From Eustoma russellianum (lineage: Eukaryota > Streptophyta > Magnoliopsida > Gentianales > Gentianaceae): a DNA stretch of 64,000 bases. A program made the translations under genes and the position numbers. Of the stretch, positions 1 through 10,696 are shown in pieces; the first letter of the stretch is position 1; the number at the start of each line of letters is the position of its first letter. The DNA is taken from positions 31,831,707 to 31,895,706 of the forward strand of contig AP025042.1 of NCBI GenBank assembly GCA_036186865.1. Reading direction: 5' to 3'. The notes under the pieces are model-generated. The model was given only the letters and a program-made list of their open reading frames with translations. It did not search any database and was not told the origin of the DNA.

Positions 1-577
1 CAAAATACTTGTAATCTTTGTATATTTTTACTTTATTGTTGAGAGTGATTATTGTAAGAAGAAGAAGAGTCTTCTTCTTGGTGAGACCATATTGTGAGAG
101 ATTGGGTAGATTGTTGGTTAAGGAGCAAGGGTGCTTCTTGTTTGAGATTTCTAGACTTTGAAGGGTTAGTTGATAGTGTGTGGTGCACTATTCTCCCTAC
201 AAGATTTCTTTGAGGGCAAAGAAGATCTTTGGAGGCTAAACTTCAAAGGGTTAGACTTCTTGGTTTGGTCTAGGCAAGGTGCCTAGTTTTTGTATTTTCT
301 GGATTTTGTTCTTGATTGTTGTTTCCCCCAAAAAGAAATAACAATCCCCATTTCAAAATCCTTCTTGTGAAACATCAAGAAGGTAGAGGAGTAGAGTCAT
401 TTGACTTGAACCTCTATACATACTTGTGTCATTTATTTTCTTGCAAGTCTTTATTCTTTCTAAAGAACACACCCAAGTATTGGTTGCACTTCAAAACGAA
501 AAATAGCCATAAATTATCCATACTTGGTGAACACACTATTCAACCGCCCCTTCTAGTGTGTTCTAAGGGACCTAACA
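1..577 (+). mobile_element. Sirevirus family B LTR fragment (3' part)
   Basis: About 577 bp match, block by block, the R/U5 half of the LTR at 50284-51745 and the inverted LTR at 58778-60191. Shared landmarks are the paired AAGAAG/CTTCTTCTT region, the 'AAGAAGGTAGAGGAGTAGAG' block near 378, the inverted arms GAACACACTA/TAGTGTGTTC near 528-562, and the terminal CCTAACA ending at 577. The U3 half is outside the window. No tRNA-like primer site follows, so this is the outer end of a 3' LTR or a solo LTR, not a 5' LTR. Confidence 0.8.
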
Positions 578-659
578 TTTTCTGTGTCCATTTCTGTTTC
601 AAAGTCGACTTTTGAGCTGATTTATGTTGATATTTTGAGAGCTTACAGACACCCTACTA

Positions 660-877
660 TGTGTAATCAAGATTATTGCCTCAATGGTAAGTCACGACAT
701 ATACGTCGGAGACATAACACCATTAAGTAGTTGATCTCTAATGGCGTGATTTCCATTGATTACATAAAATCAAAGGAGAATCTTACGGATCCGCTAACAA
801 AAGGCTTGCCTAGAGATCAGATGTCAAAGTTGACAAACGGAATAGGACTTAAGCCTACAACGCAAGGATCTTTGTAA
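660..877 (+). pseudogene. pol: Ty1/copia RNase H C-terminal fragment
   Basis: One frame reads the conserved last part of a copia polyprotein: NGKSRHIRRRHNTIK, one TAG stop at 728-730, then ISNGVISIDYIKSKENLTDP and LTKGLPRDQ, ending with TAA at 875-877. In copia elements this is the tail of RNase H, which degrades the RNA template during reverse transcription. Everything upstream (gag, protease, integrase, RT) is missing, because a family B LTR ends 83 bp before it. The piece is therefore a 5'-truncated remnant. It belongs with the polypurine tract and LTR that follow. Confidence 0.8.
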
Positions 878-1423
878 TGGTAACCCAACCTTGTTGACTG
901 GAGATCCCAAAATCCTGGTTCAATAGGACAACTAAGTTAAACAGTTCAGTGAATCACTTACTCATTCTGTTAACCAAAAGTGCTATCTGCAGGAAAGTTA
1001 CGGTAAGCTAATGCTTTTAATGATTTTTTATACCTTGATATGTCAAGTGGGGTATGACAGAATACTCTTGATAAGAATCACCTATGTAAGTGTCAAGTGG
1101 TGCCGCTTCTATAAGAATTCTGTGAGGCAAGAATTCTTTAAAACACTTTCTGAAACTAGGTTGTTCATGGCCAAAATAAACACAACCATGAGAACCAAAT
1201 AGAGGTGTTAAAGGAAATGTTGTGTGAGTATCGTCGTTTTGATTCACACCAAAGGCTGATTGGTTCAAGACATCAAGTCACTAAATAGCTGAGTGGATCT
1301 GATGATACATCACTATGAAAGGTTCAAAGCCAAAAGCTACCTCTTCTGATGCAACATATCCTGTTTGACTTCACGATAGAGTCTGCATTTGCATTTTCAT
1401 TAATTTTCATTCATGTGGGGGAT
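878..1423 (+). mobile_element. 3' untranslated region and polypurine tract of the truncated copia element
   Basis: Noncoding stretch between the RNase H stop and the LTR. It ends in a purine run (ATGTGGGGGAT, 1413-1423) directly before TGTTGGAGAAG, the expected position and composition of a copia polypurine tract that primes plus-strand synthesis. No gene is supported here; the short ORFs on both strands have no recognisable content. Confidence 0.65.
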
Positions 1424-2455
1424 TGTTGGAGAAGTCGGAAAGAATTTTAAGGAAGGAAAATTTTTTGGACAAGTGGGTTTGTCAAAAGTTGACTAGCATC
1501 ATACTTTGAGCTTAATTATGATTAATGTTTGTTAATCAAAACCGAAAACTAATGGTATCTAAATTACCTACGTAACGAGTAGATGAATTTAGGCTTTCGA
1601 ATCACTCAATTCCGAGTTCGGGTGAATGAAAAATTAATGCTCAAAGTGGGAGTAAAAATGTAGGAAAAATGTAAAATAGGTGATGCGGCTACATAATAAG
1701 AAGCCACATCAGCAATTTGTGTGAATACCACATTGCTCACATGAAGTGCATTAGCCTTCATATATAGTGCTAATTTGGTCACTTTTAAGTGTGCCCTTAG
1801 GGCATTAGAAGTTTTTGACGGAGGAAAGACCTAGCTCAGACAAGGCAGAGCACCACACACGCGCGCACGCGTTGCCGTCGCCCGCCCGTCTGGCCGGCTC
1901 GGCTCGGCTTGGGCTTAGGCTCGTGTCTCGTGGGCTCGTGGGCCTGGCTGGTTCTTAACTTTTTGGAGAAATTTTCTTTTACATTTTTCCATAAAAATAA
2001 ATCAAGTGATCCAACGGTTGAAGTATTTCTGATCATAACCGTTGCAAGATCTAGCAGTTGTAGATCGTAGTCCACACGGATTATGATCTAAAGGCTGAGA
2101 TCGTATCTGGCAGTAGTTTCTTTATCTGACGGTCTACGTGGTTAACCGCTGCGGTTTACGATCTAACGGCTGTGGATGAAAACCGTCAGATCCGAAGGCT
2201 GAGATCGTATCTGATAGCAGTTTCTTATCTGACGGTCTATGTTTAAAACCGATGCGGTTTACGATCTAACGGCTGTGGATGAAAACCGTCAGATCCGACG
2301 GCTGAGATCGAAAACTGCTTTTAACCGCACTTTTCCTTCCCTCCTATTTAAAGGCCTGCTTCTCCAGACCTCTATACGCTGCGAAAATTCTTCTGCTTTC
2401 TTCGTCGCATTTATACCGTCACATACATACTGCTGCATTCATTCTTTCCTACATT
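1424..2455 (+). mobile_element. copia LTR (3' LTR of the truncated element), LTR family A
   Basis: Starts TGTTGGAGAAG right after the polypurine tract. It is clearly homologous to 10697-11440: shared blocks on aligned coordinates include the ACTAATG..CTAAATTA..CTACGT region, 'GGCTTTCGAATCACTCAAT' and the GTGCCCTTAGGGCAT block followed by a CACACGCGCGCACGCG-type GC-rich patch. A TATA-like CTATTTAAA lies near 2344. Similarity to the second copy fades around 2455, so the true 3' end is not fixed and may be truncated. Confidence 0.7.
2100..2306 (+). repeat. 103-bp tandem duplication in the LTR U3
   Basis: Two adjacent copies (about 2100-2204 and 2205-2306) of a unit starting GATCGTATCTG and containing GCGGTTTACGATCTAACGGC and GAAAACCGTCAGATCCGA. 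Each unit also has oppositely oriented TCTGACGGT and ACCGTCAGAT words, so each can pair with itself. It lies just upstream of the TATA-like box and is absent from the related LTR at 10697. Confidence 0.75.
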
Positions 2456-3468
2456 ATCTTGTATAAGTGTGGTTTTGTAATCCTTAGCTGGATTCTTTTA
2501 TGAAGTATCACAGTTCTATCCGCACTTGAATTGTTTGAAAACAGACTCTTACCATTACTCATCTCCTCACCTAATTTAGCTTTTCTTTCTCTTTTTTTTT
2601 TCTGACACAAAAGTCTAAATCTCTGGTTTGGCCTTAGGAACACCCTGCACCAATTTATAGAGCTGCACGAAATATGTAAATCAGGATTTCAAAAGTTTCT
2701 TCAATTATTATTTTTCTCTCTTACACATAGTTCTCCTTCTCATGTAATTAGCTTTTCCGTCTCTCTTCACGTGGTTTCTCTCCCTTTGTGCTTGAGGAGA
2801 TTAAGATTGTCCTTGAACTCCTAGATTTAGTATTTGTATGAAACATAATGCCTTTTTTAGGGTAATTTGATATGGCTTTTGTTTGTTCTCCTGAGCGCCA
2901 TTATTACCTTTCGTTTTAGTGTCATAGTCCTTTATTCCTTTTTAAGCAGTTTCAAAATTTTGTCCATTTTTTTTGTAGTTATTAATTATTAATTTATGTT
3001 TAGTTTCAAATGTATCTTTGCAATCAATCAACAATGACAATGCATTAATGATAAACAAGTAGTGCATAAAAAGATAAAAGTGGAAACGTGATATAGTTAT
3101 AATAATTTTACCGTGCATTAAATGATGTCTAGTTAATACTTTATAATTCTCAAATTAAACTATAAATTTGAAACAGATGGAGAACATTTCCTTATATTTT
3201 GTCTTACGTAGGAATTTTTGTCTATTCCTTTGATTAAGATTGGTCTATATGATTCTAAATTCTTATGTATAGGATGTTTCTATGATAGAGGAAATTAAAT
3301 TCATTGCTCTCTTCCGTTGTATAACTTACACGTTTCTCAATGATTTGATGGTGTAACTGAAATTTGCTTCAACCGATGCGCACACAGTCTCGGCCAACTA
3401 ATTTCTGCTTTGCTTTTTGTCAAACTTTGCTTTCAGTTTCACGCTTGTTTTAGTTTCTTCCCCTTTTT
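2456..3468. other. no gene seen; AT-rich host or decayed sequence
   Basis: About 1 kb of AT-rich DNA with pyrimidine runs. I see no ORF with recognisable content, no RNA gene and no TE coding domain. Confidence 0.5.
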
Positions 3469-3483
3469 TCTTTTGCCAATCTT

Positions 3484-3748
3484 TCTTCCAAAAGGTTTAA
3501 CCCCAACCCAAAAGACTCCCGTTGCTTAATCTCTAAGGAGCTGAGTGGAGGATGTAAATCAGGAGTTTAGCGGCCTCTTAAATTGGATGAGATCTTACGC
3601 ATTTACCAGCACAAGGTGCTCTCCACAAACCAGGCCTTTGACCTAGCAACAGAGGAACACCTTACACTGTGCACGTCTCTGGATTCGAACTCATGACCTC
3701 TTTCTGACAATCCTCAACCCAAGTACCAACTGGACTATACCCTGAGCT
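3484..3748 (-). mobile_element. tRNA-derived SINE, inverted
   Basis: On the minus strand the element begins GCTCAGGGTATAGTCCAGTT, with an RNA polymerase III A box (TATAGTCCAGTTGG) and, about 45 bp on, a B box (GAGTTCGAATCC). This is the internal promoter layout of a tRNA-derived SINE head, followed by an unrelated body of about 180 bp. It is flanked by a perfect 15-bp duplication TCTTTTGCCAATCTT at 3469-3483 and 3749-3763. The duplication fixes the boundaries and shows that this is an insertion, not a tRNA gene. Plant SINEs are mobilised by LINE enzymes. Confidence 0.85.
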
Positions 3749-3763
3749 TCTTTTGCCAATCTT

Positions 3764-4256
3764 CTGCTCAGACAATTAGTGATTTATACGTAACTTTGCT
3801 AATAATATAGAGTAAATAGTGTTAATATTCATTTATGTGAAAAATGTGCATAAACATATAGCATTGTGAATGTAAACAAACAGAAGCATGCGGTTATATA
3901 CAAATACACACGTACAAATATAAACTTATACATTTGTATGTCCAATATCTTTATTTACTTTTGTTTATATATCTATTTGTCACCTATATAACGCTAAATA
4001 GAAGGAAACTTATAAATCCATGTGAGATGTTCTGTGATGCAATAATGACCCAGCATGCCCCCTTTTTTTAAAACATAATATTTTCTCTGGGACACTAACC
4101 TTATTTTCATAATCAAGACATTGAAACATTTCCTTAACTGACCCTAAAGTCTCTAGGATACACATGACCACTCTCTCACCTGTGCTATATATGCACAGGC
4201 ACAGATCCTCTTGAAGAGTAACAATTACTTCATAAGTATTCTTTTCTTGCTATTAT
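3764..4256. other. no gene seen; flank of copia element 1
   Basis: AT-rich host sequence ending in the target site ATTAT (4252-4256) of the next element. No ORF or RNA gene is supported. Confidence 0.5.
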
Positions 4257-4860
4257 TATCGAAGACGAATACAATTCAAGCAGGGAAGAAGAGGATGGCA
4301 GCCAGGGAAGAGATCAGAGCAATGGGAAACAAAGGTCCAATGATCTGAGTAACAAATCATCTGGATCGTTGAATGAGATGTTTAATCCACGGTGTGTATT
4401 GGTTGCGTTGAGTTCTAGGCGCCTTAAGATGCAGATCGCGTGATGAAATTGAGGAGGTGTGCGTTGGAGCAGGTCATGGATGGAGGAAGAAGGCATTCGG
4501 CGGGAAAGAATTAAAATAGGCTGCAGTTACTATTTTGCCGTTCTGGGTTATGTTGTTTTACAGTTAGTTAGTTGGGATTTTATTTAATTTCGCAGGTGTT
4601 CTGTTATTTTCATCTTCTTCCTCCTATATGTTTCGTTCGACGAAATGTGGTAGAGATGAATTGAGAATTGCAGCGGTTATTCTAGATATTTTTCTCTCCA
4701 CTCTGCTCTTTCTTGTTCATTCCACTGCTCTCTTCTCTCTTCTGATGAATTTCGCTCTTTGATCAATTGTTACTCAAATTCAATCATACGATCATACTGT
4801 TATGCTACGGCTTGTGCAGCGATCGCAAGCTTCACTCATTTTCATCCTGAAATTTTCACA
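4257..4860 (+). repeat. 5' LTR of copia element 1
   Basis: Direct repeat of 9763-10367. It ends CCTGAAATTTTCACA and is immediately followed by the primer-binding site. The LTR would carry promoter and polyadenylation signals; no strong TATA box stands out. Confidence 0.9.
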
Positions 4861-4872
4861 TGGTATTAGAGC
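4861..4872 (+). promoter_or_regulatory. primer-binding site (initiator tRNA-Met type), element 1
   Basis: TGGTATTAGAGC abuts the 5' LTR. It differs by one base from TGGTATCAGAGC, the usual plant copia site complementary to the 3' end of initiator tRNA-Met. Confidence 0.85.
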
Positions 4873-4888
4873 ATTTGTCAATTGATCA

Positions 4889-5935
4889 ATGAATTTTGGT
4901 ACATTCATGAATTCAAATCAAGACTCACCTAGCAGTTCAAATCATTCTCCCATCAATATGACATCTGGAAATGTAGATCCTTCGGAGGATCCATTGTACA
5001 TACATCTTGGAGACAGTCCTTCTCTGGTATTAATTCAACCGCTGTTGGATGGCAACAATTATCACGGCTAGAGCAGAACATTTCGTAGAGCTCTTTAGTT
5101 GAAAAATAAAGTTGGCTTCATTACAGGTAACATCCTCAAACCTATAGAGACTAATCGAAGGTTTGCTGCCTGGACCAAGGAAACTAATATGGTAGCCTCT
5201 TGGATTGTGAATTCTGTTGTGCCTTCTATTGCACAAAGTGTGATGTGGTTTGACAATGCTTTAGATATCTGGAATCATCGAAAACATAGGTATGGCAATG
5301 CTGATGTGTTTAGGTTGTCAGATTTGCAAGAGCAATTTTATGCCACAAGACAAGGAGATGGCTCTGTGACTGAGTATTATACTAGACTTAAAGTCCTTTC
5401 AGAAGAGCTTATGGTGTTGAGAGCCATTCCTAACTGTGTATGTAATAGGTGTACATGTAATGTGTCCAGTCAAATTAACAAGTTTATAGAAGATGATCAT
5501 GGTATTAGATTCATAAAAGGACTTAATGATGAATATAAACCTGTGAAGTCACAAGTGTTGCTGTCAAGTCCTTTACCGGATATGAAAACTACGTTTTCCA
5601 TGGCAGTGAAATTAGAGAGAAAATTACAGTATTCTGCAGGTCAGAGTCAATTCTCAAATAATCAGCCACTGATTTTTTATGCTAACGGTTCCCCTAGGCA
5701 AGGTAAATATGGATTTAGACCTGGAAATTCTACTGGTGGTAAAGGTGCCAAGAAGGATTACCAAAACCAGAAGTATGGTTATAATTCTAAAGCTCCCGTG
5801 TGCACTTATTGTAGTATGATAGGACACACCATTGACAAATGTTATAGGAAGCATGGGTTTCCCCTAGGGTATAAAGAAAAAAGACAAGGGAATTGCTTAG
5901 GTAATCAGGTTAATGCACTGAAGATCAATCTGTGA
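4889..5935 (+). pseudogene. gag: copia Gag, element 1 (decayed)
   Basis: The ATG lies 28 bp after the 5' LTR. The N-terminus contains DPLYIHLGDSPSLVLIQPLL, the signature of the copia gag domain family that starts with a DPLYIHPSDSPS-type motif. A long helical capsid-like region follows (MVASWIVNSVVPSIAQSVMW; RFIKGLNDEYKPVKSQVLL), then one CCHC zinc knuckle, CTYCSMIGHTIDKC, near 5796-5838. Two in-frame TAG codons (5069-5071, where a Trp is expected after NYHG, and near 5096) break the reading frame close to the start. Gag would package the element RNA in cytoplasmic particles. The frame stays related to the protease region downstream, but a TGA at 5933-5935 interrupts it. Confidence 0.85.
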
Positions 5936-6072
5936 CTAATCAGTCTGAATATGAGACTTTCCAGGCTGAGGAGGTTGTGAATGACAATGTTGCACACTCA
6001 GTTTTTTCTTTCACACAAGAGCAATATATGCAGTTGATTAACATGTTACAGGAGCATAAGGACAAATGAATT

Positions 6073-7593
6073 TTGATGAGTCCAAACACTGCAGACATGG
6101 CAAATAATCATCACACTGTATTGTCAGCTCAACAAGTCAGTGATTCTGGTAAGTGGAAAAGTAATACAATGCCTAATATTTCTAACATCTGGATTTTGGA
6201 TTATGGTGCTACAGATCACATCTGTTGTTCCCTCTCTCTATTTGAATCTTATCAAACTGTGCTTAATATGTCAGTTAAGTTGTCCAATATTCAGTCAATC
6301 AGTGTCAATCACATTGGGACAGTGACTGTCCTTCCTCATCTCAAACTACACAATGTCCTTCATATACCTTCTTTTACCTTTAATCTGCTATCACTTAGTA
6401 AAATCACAATGGCTGGAAATATTGATTTATTCTTTCACTCCAATATCTGTTCTATTCAGGATCATGTGAGCAAGAGGATGATTGGTTCGGCTAAAGTGTT
6501 CAGGGGGCTGTATCATCTGCTTGATGAATCGTTGAATATTGATCCTTTGTCAAAAATCTCTCAAGTATTTGCAGTATCTTCTTCTACATCCTCTCTTTGG
6601 CACTCCAGGCTTGGACATCAAGCATCATTCAAGAATGAGAGAAATCAATAAGATTGATTCCTCAGTAGATGCTAATTTCAATTCTAAGTCATGTTCAATC
6701 TGCCCACTAGCAAAACAGAAACGGCTTCCCTTTCCTGTATCCCATTCTGTAACTCACTCTCCTTTCTCTCTTCTTCACATAGATATCTGGGGTATTTATA
6801 AGCTCCCCACCATGTACCAACAACGTTACTTTCTTTCTATAGTAGATGACCACAACAGGTATTGCTAATATACTCGATGAAGACCAAATCAGAAACTAGG
6901 GGTATTGTTGAGAGTTTCTGGAACTTCGTACATACGCAGTTCAATATCAAAATAAAAACGACTAGAACTTACAATGGTCTTGAGTTCAACATGGATTCGT
7001 TCTTTTCTTCAAAAGGCATTGTGCATCAAACAAGTTGCATGTACACACCACAACAAAATAGGATTGTTGAAAGAAAACATCAACACATCCTGAATGTAGC
7101 CAGGACTCTTAAACTTCAATCTCAAATTCCCACACCTTACTGGGGTTTCTGTGTGCAACACGCTGTGTATTTGATAAATATTACCCCTACACCCATACTA
7201 AATCATAAAACACCTCATAAGGTCCTCTACAATACCGCCCCTTCATATGACACACTCAGAGTCTTTAGGTGTCTCTGTTATGCCACTATTACTGCTCATT
7301 CCAAGGATAAATTTAGCCTAAGATCCAGGAAGAGCATTTTCCTGGGCCTATCCCGTACTGTCAAAGGCTACATTATTCAAGATTTAACTTCCAGAGATAT
7401 ATTTATCTCCAGGGATGTTGTTTTTCAAGAATCCGATTTTCCTTTTGCTTTAGATACCACACATACTTTACCCTCTAGTATCTCTACTTCATTTCCTCTT
7501 CAGTCCTCACTAACCAGCTGTGGCAGTGACTCTCATTTGATACCCACTGGCACATCTAGGAGGGCACACCATTCTGAGCAGCCCAATTCTTAG
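6073..7593 (+). pseudogene. pol: copia protease-integrase region, element 1 (decayed)
   Basis: The aspartic protease region reads WILDYGATDHICCS. The usual triad is DSG, so the active-site serine is replaced by tyrosine and the protease is probably dead. The integrase zinc-binding part follows (LWHSRLGHQ, then CSICPLAKQKR), then the catalytic core: LLHIDIWG with the first Asp, TYNGLEFN in place of the usual SDNG(L/A)EF, and TPQQNRIVERKHQH with the Glu. The middle Asp is lost, since SDN has become TYN. There is a frame change near 6610-6640 and another near 6865. This enzyme would cut and join the cDNA into the host genome; this copy cannot. Confidence 0.85.
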
Positions 7594-7850
7594 CCAACAC
7601 ACCCAGACCATTCTCATCAGACACCTTCTCAGCCAACATACCAGAAACCTTCTCAACCAACACACCCAGACCATTCTCATCAGACACCTTCTCAGCCAAC
7701 ATACCAGAAACCTTCTCAGCCAACACACCCAGACCATTCTCATCAGACACCTTCTCAGCCAACATCCAGAACCATCCTGATCAGACACTAACATACCAGA
7801 ACAATCCTGATCAGACACCAACATATCAAAGCCATTCTGATCAAACATTA
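7594..7850 (+). repeat. 63-bp in-frame minisatellite in the integrase-RT linker
   Basis: A 63-bp unit starts CCAACACACCCAGACC at 7594, 7657 and 7720 (last copy partial). It is followed by two or three copies of a roughly 30-bp unit (TGATCAGACAC..CATACCAGAAC). The 63-bp length keeps the pol frame, adding Pro/Ser/His/Gln-rich blocks (PTHPDHSHQTPSQPTYQKPS). The region is the variable linker after the integrase core, where length changes are tolerated. Confidence 0.85.
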
Positions 7851-8224
7851 TCTCAGCCCAACCACCATTTCTGTCAGCCTATTCAACTGTCCTCACATAA
7901 TCTCATACCTAATGATCATTCATTTTCTCCAGAACAACATACATCAGTTCCTATTCCTATCAGCTCCATTGACATTCAACTTCCTATTGGAAGACCTCAC
8001 AGAACCAAACAACCTCCTTCTTATGTGCAGCAATATTATTGCAGTCAAGTGACAAATCTATCTAAAATGATGCCAGCCTCTGTCAGGTCATCTTCCTACT
8101 TTATCACAAGAGATACTCCTAGACACACATCTCCACACTCTCTACACAAATACTTTACTCTTGATCTGTTAACACCAAAATTCAAAGCATATGTTTTAAA
8201 TATTAGTACATGTACATAACTCAA

Positions 8225-9854
8225 AACTTATGCAGAAGCAGCTGGTTCTGTTGAATGGCAAAAGGCCATGGAGGATGAGATAACTACTTTGCAAGATAAC
8301 AAAACATGGACACTAATAGCATTACCACATGAAAAAAAGGCAATTGGCTGCAAATGGGCATATAAAATAAAACATAAGGCGGCTGTTTCATTGGAGAGAT
8401 TCAAAGCCAGGTTGGTTGCTAAGGGATATACGCAGCAGTTTGGAGTAGATTACCAAGATACATTCTCACCTGTGGCAAAGATGAGTACTGTGAGAATGCT
8501 GTTGGCTATAGCCGCCAGGCAGAAATAGTATGTACAGCAGCTGGATGTAAACAATGCATACATCCATGGTGAATTGCATGAAGAGATATATATGACACCA
8601 CCTAAAGGTCTGAGGTTGCCACAGAAAGGGTTGGTTTGTAAACTAGAAAGGTCTCTTTATGGCTTAAAGCAAGCAAGTAGAGAATAGAATGCTAAGCTGA
8701 CTGCCTTTCTGATTTCAATGGGTTTTTCACTGTCTAAAAATGATTATACCTTATTTACAATGAAAATAGAAGGTTCATTGCTGGTGCTCTTGGTATATGT
8801 GGATGATCTGATAGTAGCATGTAATGACTTACATAAAATAGAGTGGATCAAGGAGGCATTGCATAAGAAGTTCAGAATAAAGAATCTTGGAGACTTGAAA
8901 TTCTTCTTGGGAATAGAGGTTGCAAGGTCACAGAAGGGATTACTGATTAACCATAGAAAGTATACGTTGGAACTTCTGGAGGAATCTGGGTTTTTAGAAT
9001 GTAAACCAGCTGTTACCCCGATGGCAACTCACTTGAAGTTAGCTCACAATGACTCTGAGCCATTTGATGATACTTTTGCGTACAGAAGACTTATAGGAAA
9101 GTTAATATACCTCACCAGCACTAGGCCTGACATTTCTTTTGGTGTTCAGCAATTAAGTCAATTTCTTGATTGCCCCACATGTAATCATTTTAAAGCTGCA
9201 CATAGGATCCTGAGGTATCTAAACGGAACCATTGGCCAGGGACTCCTGCTACCTAGTACGGGTGACATGAAGTTGAGAGCATTTGTAGACTCTGACTGGG
9301 CTGGGTGTAATGAGACTAGAAGATCAGTCTCTGACTATTGTGTGTTTTTGGGAGAGGCTTTGATTTCGTGGAAAGCAAAGAAGCAGACAACAGTTTCACG
9401 ATCTTCTGCAGAAGCAGAGTATAGAGCGGTGGCATCAGCCGTGTGTGAGATCCAGTGGTTGCTGTATTTGAGCATTGACTTGGGGATTGAGAATCAAGAA
9501 CCAGTTGAGATGTTTTGTGACAGTAAAAGTGCTTTGTACATTACTGAGAATCTAGTCTTTCATGAACGTACAAAGCACATTGAGATTGACTGTCACATTG
9601 TGAGGGAGCAGGTTCAGAATAAGGTGGTGAAGTTAATGCTAGTAAGGACACAATTTCAATTGGCAGATCTGTTTACCAAAGCCCTGGACAGTAAACGTTT
9701 GAAAGAGTTGTTGGGAAGACTAGGAGTATACAACATCTATAGCAAGCATGGCTTGGGGGGAGTGTCGAAGATGAAGACAATTCAAGCAGGGGAGAAGAGG
9801 ATGGAAGGCAGGGAAGAGATCAGAACAATGGGAAACAAAGGTCCAATGATCTGA
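8225..9854 (+). pseudogene. pol: copia reverse transcriptase-RNase H, element 1
   Basis: One frame from about 8225 to the TGA at 9852-9854 contains only two stops, both TAG where Trp is expected (8526-8528 in QKWYVQQLDV, and near 8684 in ASREWNAKL). RT landmarks: GCKWAYKIK, ARLVAKGYTQQFGVDYQ, QLDVNNAYIHGELHEEIYM, ERSLYGLKQASR and the catalytic LLVYVDDLIVA. RNase H landmarks: LRAFVDSDWAGC, SRSSAEAEYRA and HERTKHIEIDCHIV. The reading frame runs about 90 bp into the 3' LTR. Without the two stops this would be the best preserved coding part of the element. Confidence 0.9.
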
Positions 9855-10367
9855 GTAACAAATCATCTGGATCGTTAAATGAGATGTTTAATCCACGGTG
9901 TGCATTGGTTGCGTTGAGTTCTGGGAGTCTTAAGATGCAGATCGCGTGATGAAATTGAGGAGGTGTGCGTTGGAGCAGGACATGGCTGGAGGAAAAAGGC
10001 GTTAGGCGGGAAAGAATTAAAAGAGGCTGAAGTTACTATTTTGCCCTTCTAGGTTATATTGTGTTACAGTTAGTTAGTTGGGGTTTTATTGTAATTTCGT
10101 AGGTGTTCTGTTATTTTCATATTCTTCCCCCTATATGTTTCGTTTGACGAAATGTTGTACAGATGAATTGAGAATTGCAGCGGTTATTCTAGATATTTAT
10201 CTCTCCACTCTGCTCCTTCTTGTTTATTCCACTGCTCTCTTTCCTCTTTTGATGAATTTCGCTCTTTGATCAATTGTTACTTAAATTCAATTATACGATC
10301 ATACTGTTGTGCTGCGGCTTGTGCAGCGATCGCAAGCTTCACTCATTTTCATCCTGAAATTTTCACA
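9763..10367 (+). repeat. 3' LTR of copia element 1
   Basis: Starts TGTCGAAGATG after a GGGGGGAG polypurine tract (9755-9762) and ends TTTTCACA. The TSD ATTAT follows at 10368-10372. Confidence 0.9.
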
Positions 10368-10696
10368 ATTATTATTATTTTTCTTTCAGGTAATTTCGAA
10401 GACCAATATGCCGAGCTGGTAAACATCTTCATCGGCTTCTTCTTTTGAGGTTTTCGTGTTCATTGCAAAAAGTCCCTTGTTGTCAAGTTTATACAAGTTC
10501 TTTCCTTGGATGTTTCTTGCTTGGGAATTGCATGAAATTGTTTCAAACCCTTGTACCTTTTACGATCTCCATAAACCATCAGCTAACATATTAAAGAATT
10601 ATCGCACTAGCTGATGCGAAAAAAGGTCCGTTTCTAAACACTTTTTTATTTTTTTTTCTACAGTATTTTCTTTTTTTTGGTATTTGCACAAAGGTT
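10368..10696. other. host remnant between element 1 and LTR copy 2
   Basis: Includes TTTCTTTCAG (ends 10389), a pyrimidine-rich splice-acceptor-like site directly downstream of the element 1 target site, and a GTAAAC donor-like site about 29 bp further on. No protein can be assigned. T-rich runs follow at 10640-10680. Confidence 0.35.

Larger units (their letters stand above)
4257..10367 (+). mobile_element. complete Ty1/copia element 1
   Basis: Two direct LTRs (4257-4860 and 9763-10367, about 605 bp each, roughly 92-93% identical by eye) flank gag, protease, integrase, RT and RNase H in copia order. The 5-bp TSD ATTAT is perfect (4252-4256 and 10368-10372). The first LTR starts TATCG and the second TGTCG, so the TG terminus has mutated in the 5' copy. 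Premature stops and frameshifts make it non-autonomous. Its gag and pol resemble those of elements 2 and 3 but not the Sireviruses in this window. Confidence 0.93.

Noticed and set aside
3670..3750. Minus-strand tRNA gene
   Set aside because: A and B boxes exist, but no acceptor stem closes and a 265-bp unit with 15-bp duplications encloses it, so it is a SINE.
7510..7848. Minus-strand ORF with repeated Leu/Glu/Asn units
   Set aside because: Antisense reading of the 63-bp in-frame repeat of element 1.
10390..10418. 29-bp mini-exon between TTTCTTTCAG and GTAAAC
   Set aside because: No phase joins in frame to the upstream end of the exon at 19593, and no family match.
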